From: JAUMWX01 sp023394215
GTDB taxonomy: Bacteria > Bacillota > Clostridia > Tissierellales > Peptoniphilaceae
DNA length: 64,000 nucleotides
Strand: one strand, 5' to 3'
Assembly: GCA_050313995.1 (NCBI GenBank)
Contig: JBNPMM010000007.1
Shown: positions 17,718 to 27,395 of the stretch, piece by piece
How positions within the stretch are numbered: position 1 is the first letter of the stretch
Layout: every line of letters begins with the position of its first letter
Notes under the pieces: model-generated
What the model was told of the DNA's origin: nothing
The model's database searches: none
What the model saw: the letters and a program-made list of their open reading frames with translations, nothing else
Translations under genes and position numbers: made by a program

Positions 17718-19475
17718 ATGAAGAAAACAAAAATAGTTTGTACAATAGGACCGGCATCTGAATCCGAAGAGGTTTTACGTCAGCTTATGGGCGTCGGTAT
17801 GAATGTTTGTCGTTTGAATTTTTCACATGGTGACCATTCCGAGCACTTAGAAAGAATAAACAGAATAAAGAAGTTAAGACAGGAACTGGGGCTTCACGTA
17901 GGTATAATGCTTGATACCAAGGGACCTGAAATAAGAATAGGTAAGTTTAAAGACGGTATGACTGTAAGTTTAAAGCCGGGCGATAAATTTATATTGACTA
18001 CAAGAGATATTATAGGGGATGAAAATATAGTTTCTGTAACTTATAAGGATTTGCCTAAAGACCTTATAGTCGGAGCAAGACTTTTGATAGACGATGGGTT
18101 GGTAGAGTTTGTTGTAGAAAAGATAGAAGATACAGAAATCTATACAAGGGTTGTAAATTACGGGGAACTAAAAGACAGAAAGGGTGTAAATGTTCCTAAT
18201 GTAAAGATCAATCTACCTGCGATTACAGATAAGGATATAGCCGACATTAAATTCGGTATAGAAAATGATGTTGAATTCATAGCGGCTTCTTTTGTAAGAA
18301 AGGCAAGTGATGTTTTAAATATAAGAAAGATTCTTGAACAAAACGGCGGGCAGGATATACAAATTATAGCAAAAATAGAAAATGAAGAAGGTGTTGAGAA
18401 CCTTGATGAAATAATTGAAATTGCGGACGGCGTAATGGTAGCCAGAGGCGATCTTGGTGTAGAAGTTTCAAATGAGAGGGTGCCTTTGGTACAAAAGGAA
18501 ATAATCAGGAAGACAAACTATGCCGGTAAGCCTGTAATAACAGCTACGCAAATGCTTGATTCCATGATAAGAAATCCGAGACCTACAAGAGCCGAGGTAA
18601 ATGATGTTGCAAATGCCATACTTGACGGTTCGGATGCTGTTATGTTATCGGGAGAAACCGCTGCCGGAAAATATCCTGTAGAAGCTGTAAGAACAATGGT
18701 AAGAATAGCTGAAAATATAGAGGCTTCCGTTGATTTTTATAAGCTTAACAATGTAAGAAAGTCATGGGAAGAGAAGTCTTCAACAAATGTTATTTCCATG
18801 TCCGTAGTTACAATAGCTGAAAAATTAAGTGCAAATGCCATAGTTGCGGCAACTACAACCGGGGCTACGGCCAAGGCTATTTCAAAATTCAGACCTCATA
18901 CTATAATTTCCGCAGCAACCATAGATCCGAAAGTTGCAAGAAGGCTTTCTCTTGTATGGGGGGTATATCCAGTACTTACAAGAAGAGTTGAGCATACCGA
19001 CGAGTTGATAGATTCTTCAATATATGCGGCTTTAAGAGCAGGACTTATATTTGAAGGAGACTTGATAGTTTTAAGTGCCGGTATTCCGGCAGGTACCGGC
19101 GGTACAACCAACCTTATAAAGGTTCATACAGTAGGTAAGATTATACTTCAAGGGCAGGCCATAGGTAAGGGGTCTGTAGTAGGTAGGGCATGTATAGGAT
19201 CAAGTGCTGATGAAATTAAGGATAAATTCCAAGATGGAGATATAATTATAAGTAGATACACGGACGCAGATATGGTAGAATATATCGGGAGATCTGCCGG
19301 AATTATAGTTAGTGAAGGCGGTCTTACATCACATGCGGCCATAACCGCCCTTCATTTCAAAAAACCTGCGATAGTTGGAGTAAATTATGAAATGAGCAGG
19401 GTGGAAGATGGACAAGTAATAACGCTCGATGCTATCTCCGGCATAGTTTATGATGGAGTAGCTAAGGTAATCTAA
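17718..19475 (+). CDS. pyk: Pyruvate kinase with extra C-terminal PEP-utiliser domain
   Basis: Makes pyruvate and ATP from phosphoenolpyruvate. 585 aa: barrel and lid from residue 1 (KTKIVCTIGPASES; NFSHGDHSEH; LDTKGPEIRIG), the Mg-binding IAKIENEEGVENLDEI near 217, and MVARGDLGVE near 242. The alpha/beta C-domain runs to about 470. The last 100 residues form a PEP-utilising mobile domain with SEGGLTSHAAI, known from pyruvate kinases of many Bacillota and from PTS enzyme I/PPDK. AGGAGGGCAT precedes the ATG. Co-transcribed with pfkA, so two control points of glycolysis are made together. Confidence 0.96.
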   Translation: MKKTKIVCTIGPASESEEVLRQLMGVGMNVCRLNFSHGDHSEHLERINRIKKLRQELGLHVGIMLDTKGPEIRIGKFKDGMTVSLKPGDKFILTTRDIIGDENIVSVTYKDLPKDLIVGARLLIDDGLVEFVVEKIEDTEIYTRVVNYGELKDRKGVNVPNVKINLPAITDKDIADIKFGIENDVEFIAASFVRKASDVLNIRKILEQNGGQDIQIIAKIENEEGVENLDEIIEIADGVMVARGDLGVEVSNERVPLVQKEIIRKTNYAGKPVITATQMLDSMIRNPRPTRAEVNDVANAILDGSDAVMLSGETAAGKYPVEAVRTMVRIAENIEASVDFYKLNNVRKSWEEKSSTNVISMSVVTIAEKLSANAIVAATTTGATAKAISKFRPHTIISAATIDPKVARRLSLVWGVYPVLTRRVEHTDELIDSSIYAALRAGLIFEGDLIVLSAGIPAGTGGTTNLIKVHTVGKIILQGQAIGKGSVVGRACIGSSADEIKDKFQDGDIIISRYTDADMVEYIGRSAGIIVSEGGLTSHAAITALHFKKPAIVGVNYEMSRVEDGQVITLDAISGIVYDGVAKVI

Positions 19476-19487
19476 TTGGGAGGATTT

Positions 19488-20672
19488 ATGAAGAAAAGAC
19501 TAATCGGTACTAATGCTATGGGCGTGAGAATGCCTATAGTAAAGCAAGGAGACGACCTGGTAGATATAGTTTCTACAACATTTTCAGAGATGCTTGAACT
19601 TGAAGGATTTGACCTTAGAGAAAAAGATGTTTTGGCTGTAACTGAATCTTTAGTTGCCAGAGCTCAAGGAAATTATTGTACTGTGGAAGATATTAAGGAA
19701 GATATTAACAGCAAGTATGATGATGAATTAAGCGTTGTTTTTCCTATATTGAGCAGAAATAGATTCTCCAATATCTTAAGGGGAATAGCTCTTACAGGAA
19801 AAAAAATTAAGATTTTCTTATCTTATCCGGATGATGAAGTAGGAAACTTAATCATGGACAGATATGAAATAATGAGAAAGAAAATCAATGTATACCAAGA
19901 CACCTTGACAGAAGACGATTATATGAACTTGCTTGGGGAAAGATATTTACATCCTTTCACCAAAATGGATTATGTCGAACTTTATAAATCATTAGCTGTA
20001 GATAATAATATAGAAGTTTTTTATAGTAACAATTTACAATATATAGCCGAAAATTCAAAGGCCGTACTTGTGGCAAATATCCATGACCAGGCTTATTTGA
20101 AAGAATTTTTCAAGGAAAGCGGATTGGAAAAAGTATATAGCCTTAAGGATATTATGGCTAAGCCTATAAACGGTTCAGGTTATAATCCTGATTACGGTCT
20201 ATACGGCTCAAATTTGGCAGGAGATGATAAGTTGAAGTTGTTTCCGAGACAGGCTAAGGAATTTGTTGATGCTTTACAAAAGGCGATAGAAGCAAAAACC
20301 GGCGTAAAAATGGAAGTTCTTGTTTACGGAGACGGAGCTTTTAAAGATCCTCAAGGAAGGATTTGGGAACTTGCGGATCCTGTAGTTTCTCCGGGCTTTA
20401 CTCAAGGCTTGATAGGACAACCTAACGAACTTAAAATAAAATACCTTGCCGATAACGAGCTTGCGGGCTTTAAAGGGCAAGAGGCAGTGGATGCTATGAG
20501 GAAGAAGATTCAAGAGAAGGCTATGGCGGATGAAAATGATAAATTGGGTACAACGCCAAGGCAGTTAACAGACCTTATAGGTTCGCTTTGTGACCTTATA
20601 TCAGGTTCCGGAGATAAGGGAACACCGGTTGTATATATAAGAGGTTATTTTGACAACTATGCAAATGACTGA
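19488..20672 (+). CDS. CofE-like (F420-0:gamma-glutamyl ligase family) protein
   Basis: About 394 aa of the F420_ligase/CofE-like fold (RLIGTNAMGVRMPIVKQGDDLVDIV at the N-terminus; FPILSRNRFSNILRGIA near 83; VYGDGAFKDPQGRIWELADPVVSPG near 280). True CofE adds glutamates to coenzyme F420, but Bacillota of this kind are not known to make F420, so the substrate here is open; an amide-ligase role on some other acid is inference. A TTG at 19476 is in frame, but GGGAGG lies downstream of it, so ATG 19488 is the start. Last gene of the pfkA-pyk run, followed by a strong terminator. Confidence 0.8.
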   Translation: MKKRLIGTNAMGVRMPIVKQGDDLVDIVSTTFSEMLELEGFDLREKDVLAVTESLVARAQGNYCTVEDIKEDINSKYDDELSVVFPILSRNRFSNILRGIALTGKKIKIFLSYPDDEVGNLIMDRYEIMRKKINVYQDTLTEDDYMNLLGERYLHPFTKMDYVELYKSLAVDNNIEVFYSNNLQYIAENSKAVLVANIHDQAYLKEFFKESGLEKVYSLKDIMAKPINGSGYNPDYGLYGSNLAGDDKLKLFPRQAKEFVDALQKAIEAKTGVKMEVLVYGDGAFKDPQGRIWELADPVVSPGFTQGLIGQPNELKIKYLADNELAGFKGQEAVDAMRKKIQEKAMADENDKLGTTPRQLTDLIGSLCDLISGSGDKGTPVVYIRGYFDNYAND

Positions 20673-20738
20673 TAGCTTTGATTTTGTTTGAAAATCAAAT
20701 TAGTGCATTATAGTAAAAATAAATATTACAAAAAATTT

Positions 20739-20776
20739 AAAAAGGTTAAGATTTTGCTAAAAATCTTAACCTTTTT
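20739..20776 (+). terminator. Terminator between the CofE-like gene and ftsE
   Basis: AAAAGGTTAAGATTTT and AAAATCTTAACCTTTT are perfect arms around a tiny loop, with A- and T-runs on the two sides, so it could work in both directions. Confidence 0.85.
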
Positions 20777-20797
20777 GTAACTTTTTAAACTGATCCG

Positions 20798-20806
20798 TGC
20801 TATAAT
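20798..20806 (+). promoter_or_regulatory. Extended -10 promoter of ftsEX
   Basis: TGCTATAAT (TG-n-TATAAT), 26 bases before the ftsE ATG; possible -35 TTGTAA at 20775 is too far (20 bases). Confidence 0.55.
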
Positions 20807-20831
20807 TTATTATGGCATTTATGGAGGAAAT

Positions 20832-21518
20832 ATGATTAAGTTTGTGGATGTGTGTAAAAGATACGCAAATAATGTTCAAGCAGTTGATAATGCTACTTTT
20901 ACAATAGAGCAAGGGGAGTTTGTATTTTTAACTGGAGCCAGCGGTGCCGGCAAATCAACAATTATTAAACTTCTGCTTAAGGAGGTTGAACCTGATTCGG
21001 GAGATATTTATTTTCAAGGAGATAAAATTTCCAAGGTCTCAAATAGGATGGTACCTAAAATCAGGTCTGAAGTGGGGGTTGTATTCCAAGATTTTAGATT
21101 ATTGCAAAACAGAACTGTATATGAAAATATTGAGTTTGTTTTAGATATATTGGGATTATCAAAGGCTGAAAAGAGAAAGAGGATAGATGAAGTTCTTGAT
21201 ATGGTAGCTTTGAAGGATAGGAAGAAGGCTTATCCTAACCAACTATCAGGCGGGGAACAGCAAAGAGTTTCTATAGCAAGAGCTATATCGACAAAGCCTA
21301 AAGTTCTTATTGCTGATGAGCCGACAGGCAATTTAGACCCGGTGACCTCGTGGGAGGTTACGAAGTTTATTGAAGAAATAAACAAGACAGGTACTACGGT
21401 TATAATGAGTACCCACTCTAAGGAAATAGTTGACAGGATGAATAAAAGGGTTATATCAATGTTGAAGGGGCAAATAGTAAGAGATTGTCAAGGAGGATAT
21501 AACTATGAAGTCGATTAG
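20832..21518 (+). CDS. ftsE: Cell division ATP-binding protein FtsE
   Basis: ABC-type ATPase (228 aa) of the FtsEX complex, which transmits division signals to a wall hydrolase outside the cell. Walker A GASGAGKST near 36, the FtsE-typical VVFQDFRLLQNRTVYENI, signature LSGGEQQR near 139, Walker B LIADEPTGNLDP near 160. Normal length. Its 3' end overlaps ftsX by 14 bases. Confidence 0.95.
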   Translation: MIKFVDVCKRYANNVQAVDNATFTIEQGEFVFLTGASGAGKSTIIKLLLKEVEPDSGDIYFQGDKISKVSNRMVPKIRSEVGVVFQDFRLLQNRTVYENIEFVLDILGLSKAEKRKRIDEVLDMVALKDRKKAYPNQLSGGEQQRVSIARAISTKPKVLIADEPTGNLDPVTSWEVTKFIEEINKTGTTVIMSTHSKEIVDRMNKRVISMLKGQIVRDCQGGYNYEVD

Positions 21519-22410
21519 AAAGCTGAAAAACATTATTAGAGAAGCTATAAAAGGTGTTTGGAAGCATAGGGCTATGGGGCTTGCATCAATTATTTCAACC
21601 TTTGCTACGCTGTTTGTAATAGGTATTATACTTATAATTACTGTTACCATTAACCATATTTCTACTGAAGTTCAGGAAAAAGTGGATGAAGTGGAGATAT
21701 TTATAAAGAAAAATCCGACCCAGTTGGAAATAGATACTATTAAGGGAAAAATAGAGGCTATAGATATAGAAAAGAGCCTTAAGTACAGATCAAGTCAAGA
21801 GGCTTTGCAGATTATGAAGGCTTCCTGGGGCGATGATGCCGGTCTATTGGACGGTATCGACTCGGAAAATTTATTGCCGCCCTCATTTGTTGTAAAGTTG
21901 ACCGACATAAGTCAGGCAGATCAGTTCAGTAAGCTTGCAAAATCTATTGAAGGGGTTGAGGATGTTAAGTATTACCAGGATTTAGTTCAACAGGTATATA
22001 AGGCTTCAAAATATGTAAGAATTTTCGGGGCGATATTGATTCTGGTACTTATGGTAGTTTCCCTGTTTATAATATCCAATACTATAAAGTTGACGGTATT
22101 TTCAAGGGCGAGCGAAATTTCAGTTATGAAATATGTAGGGGCAACAAACAATTACATAAGGGTTCCCTTTATATTGGAGGGTATGTTCTTCGGTATAATA
22201 GGTTCCGGATTGGCATTTGTCGGTGTCTACTATTTATATGATTTTGTATTTAATCACTTGGGGACAAGGTTACTTGAAAACTTTTCAATGTTTTCCTTGT
22301 TGGAGCCTATAGTGTTTAGAAACGGATTATTACAGATATTTTTATCAATGGGTATAGGAATAGGGGTCTTAGGATCTATATTTTCTATAAGAAAGTACTT
22401 AAAGCATTAA
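21505..22410 (+). CDS. ftsX: Cell division protein FtsX
   Basis: Membrane partner of FtsE (301 aa). An N-terminal cytoplasmic stretch leads to a first helix at about 25-47, then a large extracellular loop (VEIFIKKNPTQLEIDT...; near 60-165), then three helices at about 173-195, 220-245 and 270-292. SEISVMKYVGATNNYIRVPFILEG is the family hallmark. AGGAGGATATAACT precedes the ATG. Followed by a coiled-coil M23 protein, the expected target of FtsEX. Confidence 0.95.
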   Translation: MKSIRKLKNIIREAIKGVWKHRAMGLASIISTFATLFVIGIILIITVTINHISTEVQEKVDEVEIFIKKNPTQLEIDTIKGKIEAIDIEKSLKYRSSQEALQIMKASWGDDAGLLDGIDSENLLPPSFVVKLTDISQADQFSKLAKSIEGVEDVKYYQDLVQQVYKASKYVRIFGAILILVLMVVSLFIISNTIKLTVFSRASEISVMKYVGATNNYIRVPFILEGMFFGIIGSGLAFVGVYYLYDFVFNHLGTRLLENFSMFSLLEPIVFRNGLLQIFLSMGIGIGVLGSIFSIRKYLKH

Positions 22411-22428
22411 TATGGAAAAGAGGTAGTT

Positions 22429-23901
22429 ATGCAGTTTAAGTTAAATAAGAGCAAGATACTGGCCGGTACTTTGGCAACTGGTCTTGTTTTGGGAATCTTT
22501 GTTAAGCCGGCTATAGCAGCAAGCTCGGTAGACGAGTTGAAAGCAAGGTTGGAAGAAACAAGAAACGCAAGATTGGAACTTCAACAGTCTATAGATGAAT
22601 TAAGAAATGCAGGTAGCGGTTCATCAGAAAAATTAAGAGAGTTGAATCAGGCTATAGAGAAGTATGAAAAGGAACTTTCAGAAAGTCAAGGCTCTGTGGA
22701 CAAGCTTACAGGTGAATTGGATGAGCTTGTCGGACAAAGAACGACAATAGAAGAAAAAATTAATTATATAAATTCCTTGATACAGGAAACGGTTAGTAAA
22801 ATCTATAAGTTACAGGAAGATATATTAAAGCTTGAGTCTGAAATTGATTCAAATAATAAAAAGATTGATGAGCTTAAGTTAAGTATAGAAAAGAACACCA
22901 AGCTGTTAAAAGAAAGATTGGTTGTAATGTATAAGCTTGGGGATGCTGATAAGTTGGAAATACTTTTGACATCTACAGACATAAATGATTTCTTGTCAAG
23001 AAATCTTATGATGACAACTATAACTAAGCATGATAAGGAGCTTATAGCAAGCCTTAAGGCTGATAAAGAGGAACTTGATAAGGTTACGGCTGAGCTTAAG
23101 GGACAAAAGTTAGCCCTTGAAGTTAATAAGGAAAATGTAGAGAAAGAAAAGTTGAATCTTGAAGCTCAAAAGCAGGTTCAAGACAAGTTGCTTTCTCAAG
23201 TTAAGGCCGAAGAAGGCGAAATGTCGAAGCTTTTGACTCAAGCAAAGACTTCATATGAAGAATTGGAAGCATATCTAAATTCAAGTTTGGAATCCAAGAG
23301 GGCGCTTGTATCCAAGAGACAAAATCTTGAAGATGAAATTTACAGAAGTGAAAGAGCTATAAATGAGTTATTGCTTAAGGAAGAGTCAACAAGGAATCAA
23401 TTGGAGTTGGCTGAAAGAAAGGCAAGACTTGAAGAACAAAAGAAGGAACTTGAAGAAGCAAAGGAAGCTGAAAATAACCAAAACGGTTCTGCAATTGCAG
23501 GATCCGGTCAGTTAAATTGGCCTACAGATGCTTCCTATATAACAAGTTACTTTGGATATAGACCGAATGTATGGGGAACTGGAGAGGTAGAGTTCCATAC
23601 AGGGGTTGATATAGCGGGCCCTATGGGGACAAATGTTTATGCGGCTGAATCGGGTACTGTTATTCATGCGGGTTGGAATAATTATGGTTATGGTAATCTA
23701 ATCATAATCGACCACGGTAACGGAATGACTACAAGATACGCTCATTTGAACGGATTTAACGTTTCATATGGACAATATGTTTCAAGAGGACAACTTATAG
23801 CACCTATGGGAACAACAGGAAATTCAACAGGACCTCACTTACACTTCGAGGTTAGGATTAACGACTATGTTCAAAATCCGTTGGATTATATATCAAGATA
23901 A
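22429..23901 (+). CDS. Murein hydrolase activator/M23 peptidase with coiled coil
   Basis: Secreted 490-aa protein, EnvC-like in layout. Signal peptide 1-31 (hydrophobic stretch, then KPAIAA). Residues 32-350 are almost entirely coiled coil, rich in E, K, L and Q. The C-terminal domain (about 365-490) is an M23/LytM peptidase: HTGVDIAG near 388 and HLHFEV near 471 supply zinc ligands, with GMTTRYAHLN between them. With these residues present it may be an active endopeptidase, unlike EnvC. Its place directly after ftsEX suggests it is the hydrolase those proteins control, as PcsB, CwlO or EnvC is elsewhere. Confidence 0.9.
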   Translation: MQFKLNKSKILAGTLATGLVLGIFVKPAIAASSVDELKARLEETRNARLELQQSIDELRNAGSGSSEKLRELNQAIEKYEKELSESQGSVDKLTGELDELVGQRTTIEEKINYINSLIQETVSKIYKLQEDILKLESEIDSNNKKIDELKLSIEKNTKLLKERLVVMYKLGDADKLEILLTSTDINDFLSRNLMMTTITKHDKELIASLKADKEELDKVTAELKGQKLALEVNKENVEKEKLNLEAQKQVQDKLLSQVKAEEGEMSKLLTQAKTSYEELEAYLNSSLESKRALVSKRQNLEDEIYRSERAINELLLKEESTRNQLELAERKARLEEQKKELEEAKEAENNQNGSAIAGSGQLNWPTDASYITSYFGYRPNVWGTGEVEFHTGVDIAGPMGTNVYAAESGTVIHAGWNNYGYGNLIIIDHGNGMTTRYAHLNGFNVSYGQYVSRGQLIAPMGTTGNSTGPHLHFEVRINDYVQNPLDYISR

Positions 23902-23905
23902 TTTT

Positions 23906-23965
23906 AAGGTTCTAAGATGCCTATCAGCTTATTTGTTGATAGGCGTTGCAGAACCTTTAATATTT
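23906..23965 (+). terminator. Long hairpin terminator after the M23 gene
   Basis: Outer arms AAGGTTCT/AGAACCTT and inner arms GCCTATCA/TGATAGGC form one extended hairpin, followed by TAATATTTTATT. The T-run is interrupted, so termination may be partial. Confidence 0.65.
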
Positions 23966-24009
23966 TATTCCGATGTGCTAATATTATGATATTAGAAATG
24001 GAGAATATT

Positions 24010-25233
24010 ATGGAAAGTAAAAAGTTTAGAACAGTTTTTTATGTATTAATTTTAATTTTATTTACCCTTTTCGGGTATTTGCAAGGGCAAAAAAATCCGC
24101 AAGCAGCCTTGGTTGAAGGCGATGGTCAGTATGATGATATGAAAGTTTCTGCCGAGGAGAGAAATTATATAAAAAAGCTTAGGGAAATAAAGACCATAGT
24201 TAACAGGGACTTTTTGAATGAAATTGATGAGAATAAAACTGAGGACGGTATATATAAGGGTTATGTTGCAGCTCTTGGGGACAAGTATTCCGTTTATTAT
24301 AACGCTCAGGAGTATAAGGCGTTAAATGAACATAATTCCGGAGAGTTTGGCGGTGTCGGTTTGCAGGTTAACGCCGGAAAGGATTATATAGAAATAATAG
24401 CCCCTATAAAGGATACGCCGGCAGAGAAGGCAGGTATTAAGGCTGGTGATAAGGTTAAGGCCATAAACGGTGAAATTTTTTCTCCGGACCAAATGGAAGA
24501 AGCTGTTAAAGTGATGAGGGGAGAACCGGGAACCGAGGTTACTCTTACGATACTTAGAGAAGGTTCGGGAAAGACCCAGGAGCTTGATTTTAAGCTTAAA
24601 AGAGAACTTATAGATGTTGATTCCGTTTATCCTAAGATGCTTGAGAATAACATAGGTTATATATATATTTCCGGTTTTCAGGAAAGGACTTTTAAGGATT
24701 TCAAAAAAGCACTTGAGGACTTGCAGGCTCAGGGGGCGAAAAAGCTGATTTTGGATCTTAGGAATAACCCGGGCGGACTTTTGGATGTTACGCTTGAAAT
24801 GGGTGATTATCTTTTAGGTAAGGCTAATATCATGACAGTCAAGTATAAGACTAAAGATGAAGAAACTTTTTCTTCAGATGAGAGTCAAAATAACATACCT
24901 ATGGTTGTGCTTATAGATAACGGTTCCGCTTCGGCTTCCGAAATTATGGCGGGGGCTTTACAGGATAACAAGAGGGCGGTTTTGCTTGGACAAAAGACTT
25001 ACGGAAAGGGTGTTATGCAGCAAATTTATAATTTCGGTATAGGAAATGACGGAACCGGAATGAAGCTTACAGTTGCAGAGTTTTTTACACCTAATCATAA
25101 TAAGATACACGGTATAGGAGTTTCTCCGGATATTGAAGTTAAGTTGAATGAAGGAGTAAATAAGATAGGGCCGGAAAATCTTGATAAAGATAATCAATTA
25201 CAAGAGGCTATAAAATTAATAGAGAGTAAGTAA
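24010..25233 (+). CDS. Carboxyl-terminal processing protease (S41)
   Basis: Membrane-anchored serine protease of the CtpA/CtpB type, 407 aa from the chosen start. N-terminal helix about 6-24 (FRTVFYVLILILFTLFGYL), PDZ domain about 105-190 (GGVGLQVNAGKDYIEIIAPIKDTPAEKAGIKAGD), and the catalytic domain with DLRNNPGGLL near 255, the nucleophile region GSASASEIMAGALQD near 307, and the base Lys in GQKTYGKGV near 330. The frame extends up to 23917, but that stretch covers the terminator hairpin; ATG 24010 directly precedes the anchor. Gene order with ftsEX and the M23 gene suggests a role in envelope remodelling. Confidence 0.92.
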   Translation: MESKKFRTVFYVLILILFTLFGYLQGQKNPQAALVEGDGQYDDMKVSAEERNYIKKLREIKTIVNRDFLNEIDENKTEDGIYKGYVAALGDKYSVYYNAQEYKALNEHNSGEFGGVGLQVNAGKDYIEIIAPIKDTPAEKAGIKAGDKVKAINGEIFSPDQMEEAVKVMRGEPGTEVTLTILREGSGKTQELDFKLKRELIDVDSVYPKMLENNIGYIYISGFQERTFKDFKKALEDLQAQGAKKLILDLRNNPGGLLDVTLEMGDYLLGKANIMTVKYKTKDEETFSSDESQNNIPMVVLIDNGSASASEIMAGALQDNKRAVLLGQKTYGKGVMQQIYNFGIGNDGTGMKLTVAEFFTPNHNKIHGIGVSPDIEVKLNEGVNKIGPENLDKDNQLQEAIKLIESK

Positions 25234-25239
25234 AAGAAA

Positions 25240-25280
25240 AATCCTGATTATGAGTTTCAGTCATAGTCAGGATTTCTTAT
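25240..25280 (+). terminator. Terminator after the S41 protease gene
   Basis: AATCCTGA and TCAGGATT outer arms with inner ATGA/TCAT, then TTCTTATTATATTT. Confidence 0.75.
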
Positions 25281-25355
25281 TATATTTATTCCTTTAAAAA
25301 GTTATATATGTAAAAGTTTAATGTATAACAGCAACAAAATAATAGAAGATCGCAC

Positions 25356-25384
25356 TTGAAAAAGAACAAACGTTCGTGTAATAT
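25356..25384 (+). promoter_or_regulatory. uvrBA promoter with LexA (SOS) box in the spacer
   Basis: TTGAAA at 25356-25361 and TAATAT at 25379-25384, 17 bases apart. Between them lies AGAACAAACGTTCG (25363-25376), matching the Gram-positive LexA site CGAAC-N4-GTTCG except for the first base. A repressor bound there would block RNA polymerase, so uvrBA should be DNA-damage inducible. Confidence 0.85.
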
Positions 25385-25402
25385 TAACATGAGGTAGATA
25401 GC

Positions 25403-27379
25403 ATGGAAAATTTTAATATACAATCAAATTATAAACCGACGGGAGACCAACCTCAGGCTATAAAAGCTTTGGTAAGGAGTCTAAAAGACAATAATAAGTT
25501 TCAGACTTTAAAAGGGGTTACCGGATCCGGAAAGACATTTACTATGGCAAATATTATACAGGAAGTTAATCGTCCGACTTTGGTTTTAGCCCATAATAAG
25601 ACTTTGGCATACCAGTTGTTTACGGAGTTTAAGGAGTTTTTTCCTAACAATGCCGTAGAGTATTTTGTCTCTTATTATGACTATTATCAACCTGAGGCCT
25701 ATGTAGCGGCTACGGATACTTATATAGCTAAGGATTCATCAATAAATGATGAGATAGATAAGATGCGACATTCGGCTACGGCGGCTTTATTTGAAAGAAG
25801 GGATGTTATTATAGTTTCATCGGTATCTTGTATATATGGTTTGGGAGATCCTATAGATTATGAGAAGATGACCCTTTCCTTGAGGCCAGGGATGGAAATA
25901 GAGAGAGATGACGTTTTGAAGAAATTGATTTTTATTCAATTTACAAGAAATGATATAGATTTTTCCAGGGGGACTTTTAGAGTTAGGGGGGATGTTATAG
26001 ATATCTTCCCTGCAAATGCTACTGAAAATATCTACAGGGTAGAGTTTTTTGGGGATGAAATAGATCGGATTTCTGAAGTAAACTATCTTACGGGCGAGGT
26101 GGTCAGTCATCTTAATCATATTTTAGTTTTTCCGGCATCCCATTATGCTACATCTATGGATAAGGTTAAGCTTGCGGTTCAGAGTATTGAGGCGGAGCTT
26201 AAGGATAGGCTTGAAGAGCTTGTGGGACAAAATAAACTTGTAGAAGCTCAAAGACTTGAACAAAGGACCTTGTATGATATTGAAATGTTGAGTGAAATAG
26301 GATTTTGTTCGGGCATAGAAAATTATTCAAGGCATTTGAGTCAAAGAGAGGCGGGCTCAAAACCCTATACTCTGATAGACTATTTTCCGGATGATTTCTT
26401 ATTGCTTATAGACGAATCACATGTTACGGTTCCTCAGGTTAGGGGTATGTATGCAGGGGATAGATCAAGGAAGATGAATTTGGTGGAGTACGGCTTCAGA
26501 TTGCCGTCGGCTTTGGATAACAGACCTTTGCAGTTTGACGAGTTTGAAGATATGATAAACCAGGCTATATTTGTTTCGGCAACACCGGGACCTTATGAAA
26601 AAGACAATCAAAGCTTGGAAGTTGAGCAGATAATAAGGCCTACAGGGCTACTGGATCCTATTATAGAAGTGAGACCGACCAAGCACCAGATTGATGACCT
26701 GCTTGAGGAGATAAATAAGACTACAAGCAGCGGCTATAAGACTCTTATAACGACTCTTACAAAGAAGATGGCTGAGGATTTAACCGATTATTTAAAGGCT
26801 GCAGGCATAAAAGTTGCTTATTTGCATTCCGATATAGAGACTATAGAGAGGGTGGAAATTATAAGGGACCTTAGGGTTGGGAAGTATGATGTTTTAATTG
26901 GTATCAATCTTTTAAGAGAGGGGCTTGATATACCTGAAGTTGCCCTTATAGCAATACTTGATGCGGATAAAGAGGGTTTTTTGAGGTCTGAAACATCCCT
27001 TATACAAACTATAGGAAGGGCTGCGAGAAATGCAAATGGCAGGGTAATAATGTATGCAGATAATATTACCAAGTCCATGGATCTTGCTATAAGGGAAACT
27101 AAGCGTAGAAGGAATATTCAGGAAAAATATAATATTGAGCACGGGATTACTCCTAAGTCCATTACTAAGGAAATTAAAGATATCTTTACCGTTTCCATGG
27201 CGGCAGAACAGGAGCAAAAATATGAGATAGATTCTTCCTTGTTGGATACGGGTAAGCTTCATGAAATTATTGTGGTCCTTGAAGAGGAAATGTATAAGGC
27301 TGCTGAAGGATTGGATTTTGAGAGAGCGGCCTCTATAAGGGATGAGATAAAAAAACTTAAGGCTGAATATGGCCTTTAA
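25403..27379 (+). CDS. uvrB: Excinuclease ABC subunit B
   Basis: Damage-verification helicase of nucleotide excision repair (658 aa). Walker A GVTGSGKTFT near 39-48; the beta-hairpin region YYDYYQPEAYVAATDTYI near 94; DESHVTVPQVRGMY for motif II near 338; helicase C-domain with LIGINLLREGLDIPEV near 498 and QTIGRAARN near 540. The C-terminal UVR motif (EEEMYKAAEGLDFERAASIRDEIKKL), which contacts UvrC/UvrA, is intact. Upstream SOS box; uvrA follows after 16 bases. Confidence 0.98.
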   Translation: MENFNIQSNYKPTGDQPQAIKALVRSLKDNNKFQTLKGVTGSGKTFTMANIIQEVNRPTLVLAHNKTLAYQLFTEFKEFFPNNAVEYFVSYYDYYQPEAYVAATDTYIAKDSSINDEIDKMRHSATAALFERRDVIIVSSVSCIYGLGDPIDYEKMTLSLRPGMEIERDDVLKKLIFIQFTRNDIDFSRGTFRVRGDVIDIFPANATENIYRVEFFGDEIDRISEVNYLTGEVVSHLNHILVFPASHYATSMDKVKLAVQSIEAELKDRLEELVGQNKLVEAQRLEQRTLYDIEMLSEIGFCSGIENYSRHLSQREAGSKPYTLIDYFPDDFLLLIDESHVTVPQVRGMYAGDRSRKMNLVEYGFRLPSALDNRPLQFDEFEDMINQAIFVSATPGPYEKDNQSLEVEQIIRPTGLLDPIIEVRPTKHQIDDLLEEINKTTSSGYKTLITTLTKKMAEDLTDYLKAAGIKVAYLHSDIETIERVEIIRDLRVGKYDVLIGINLLREGLDIPEVALIAILDADKEGFLRSETSLIQTIGRAARNANGRVIMYADNITKSMDLAIRETKRRRNIQEKYNIEHGITPKSITKEIKDIFTVSMAAEQEQKYEIDSSLLDTGKLHEIIVVLEEEMYKAAEGLDFERAASIRDEIKKLKAEYGL

Positions 27380-27395
27380 TTAGAGAAAGAGAATT

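Noticed and set aside
23917..24009. Longer N-terminus for the S41 protease
   Set aside because: These codons cover the terminator hairpin and give a Cys/Arg-rich leader before the natural membrane anchor.
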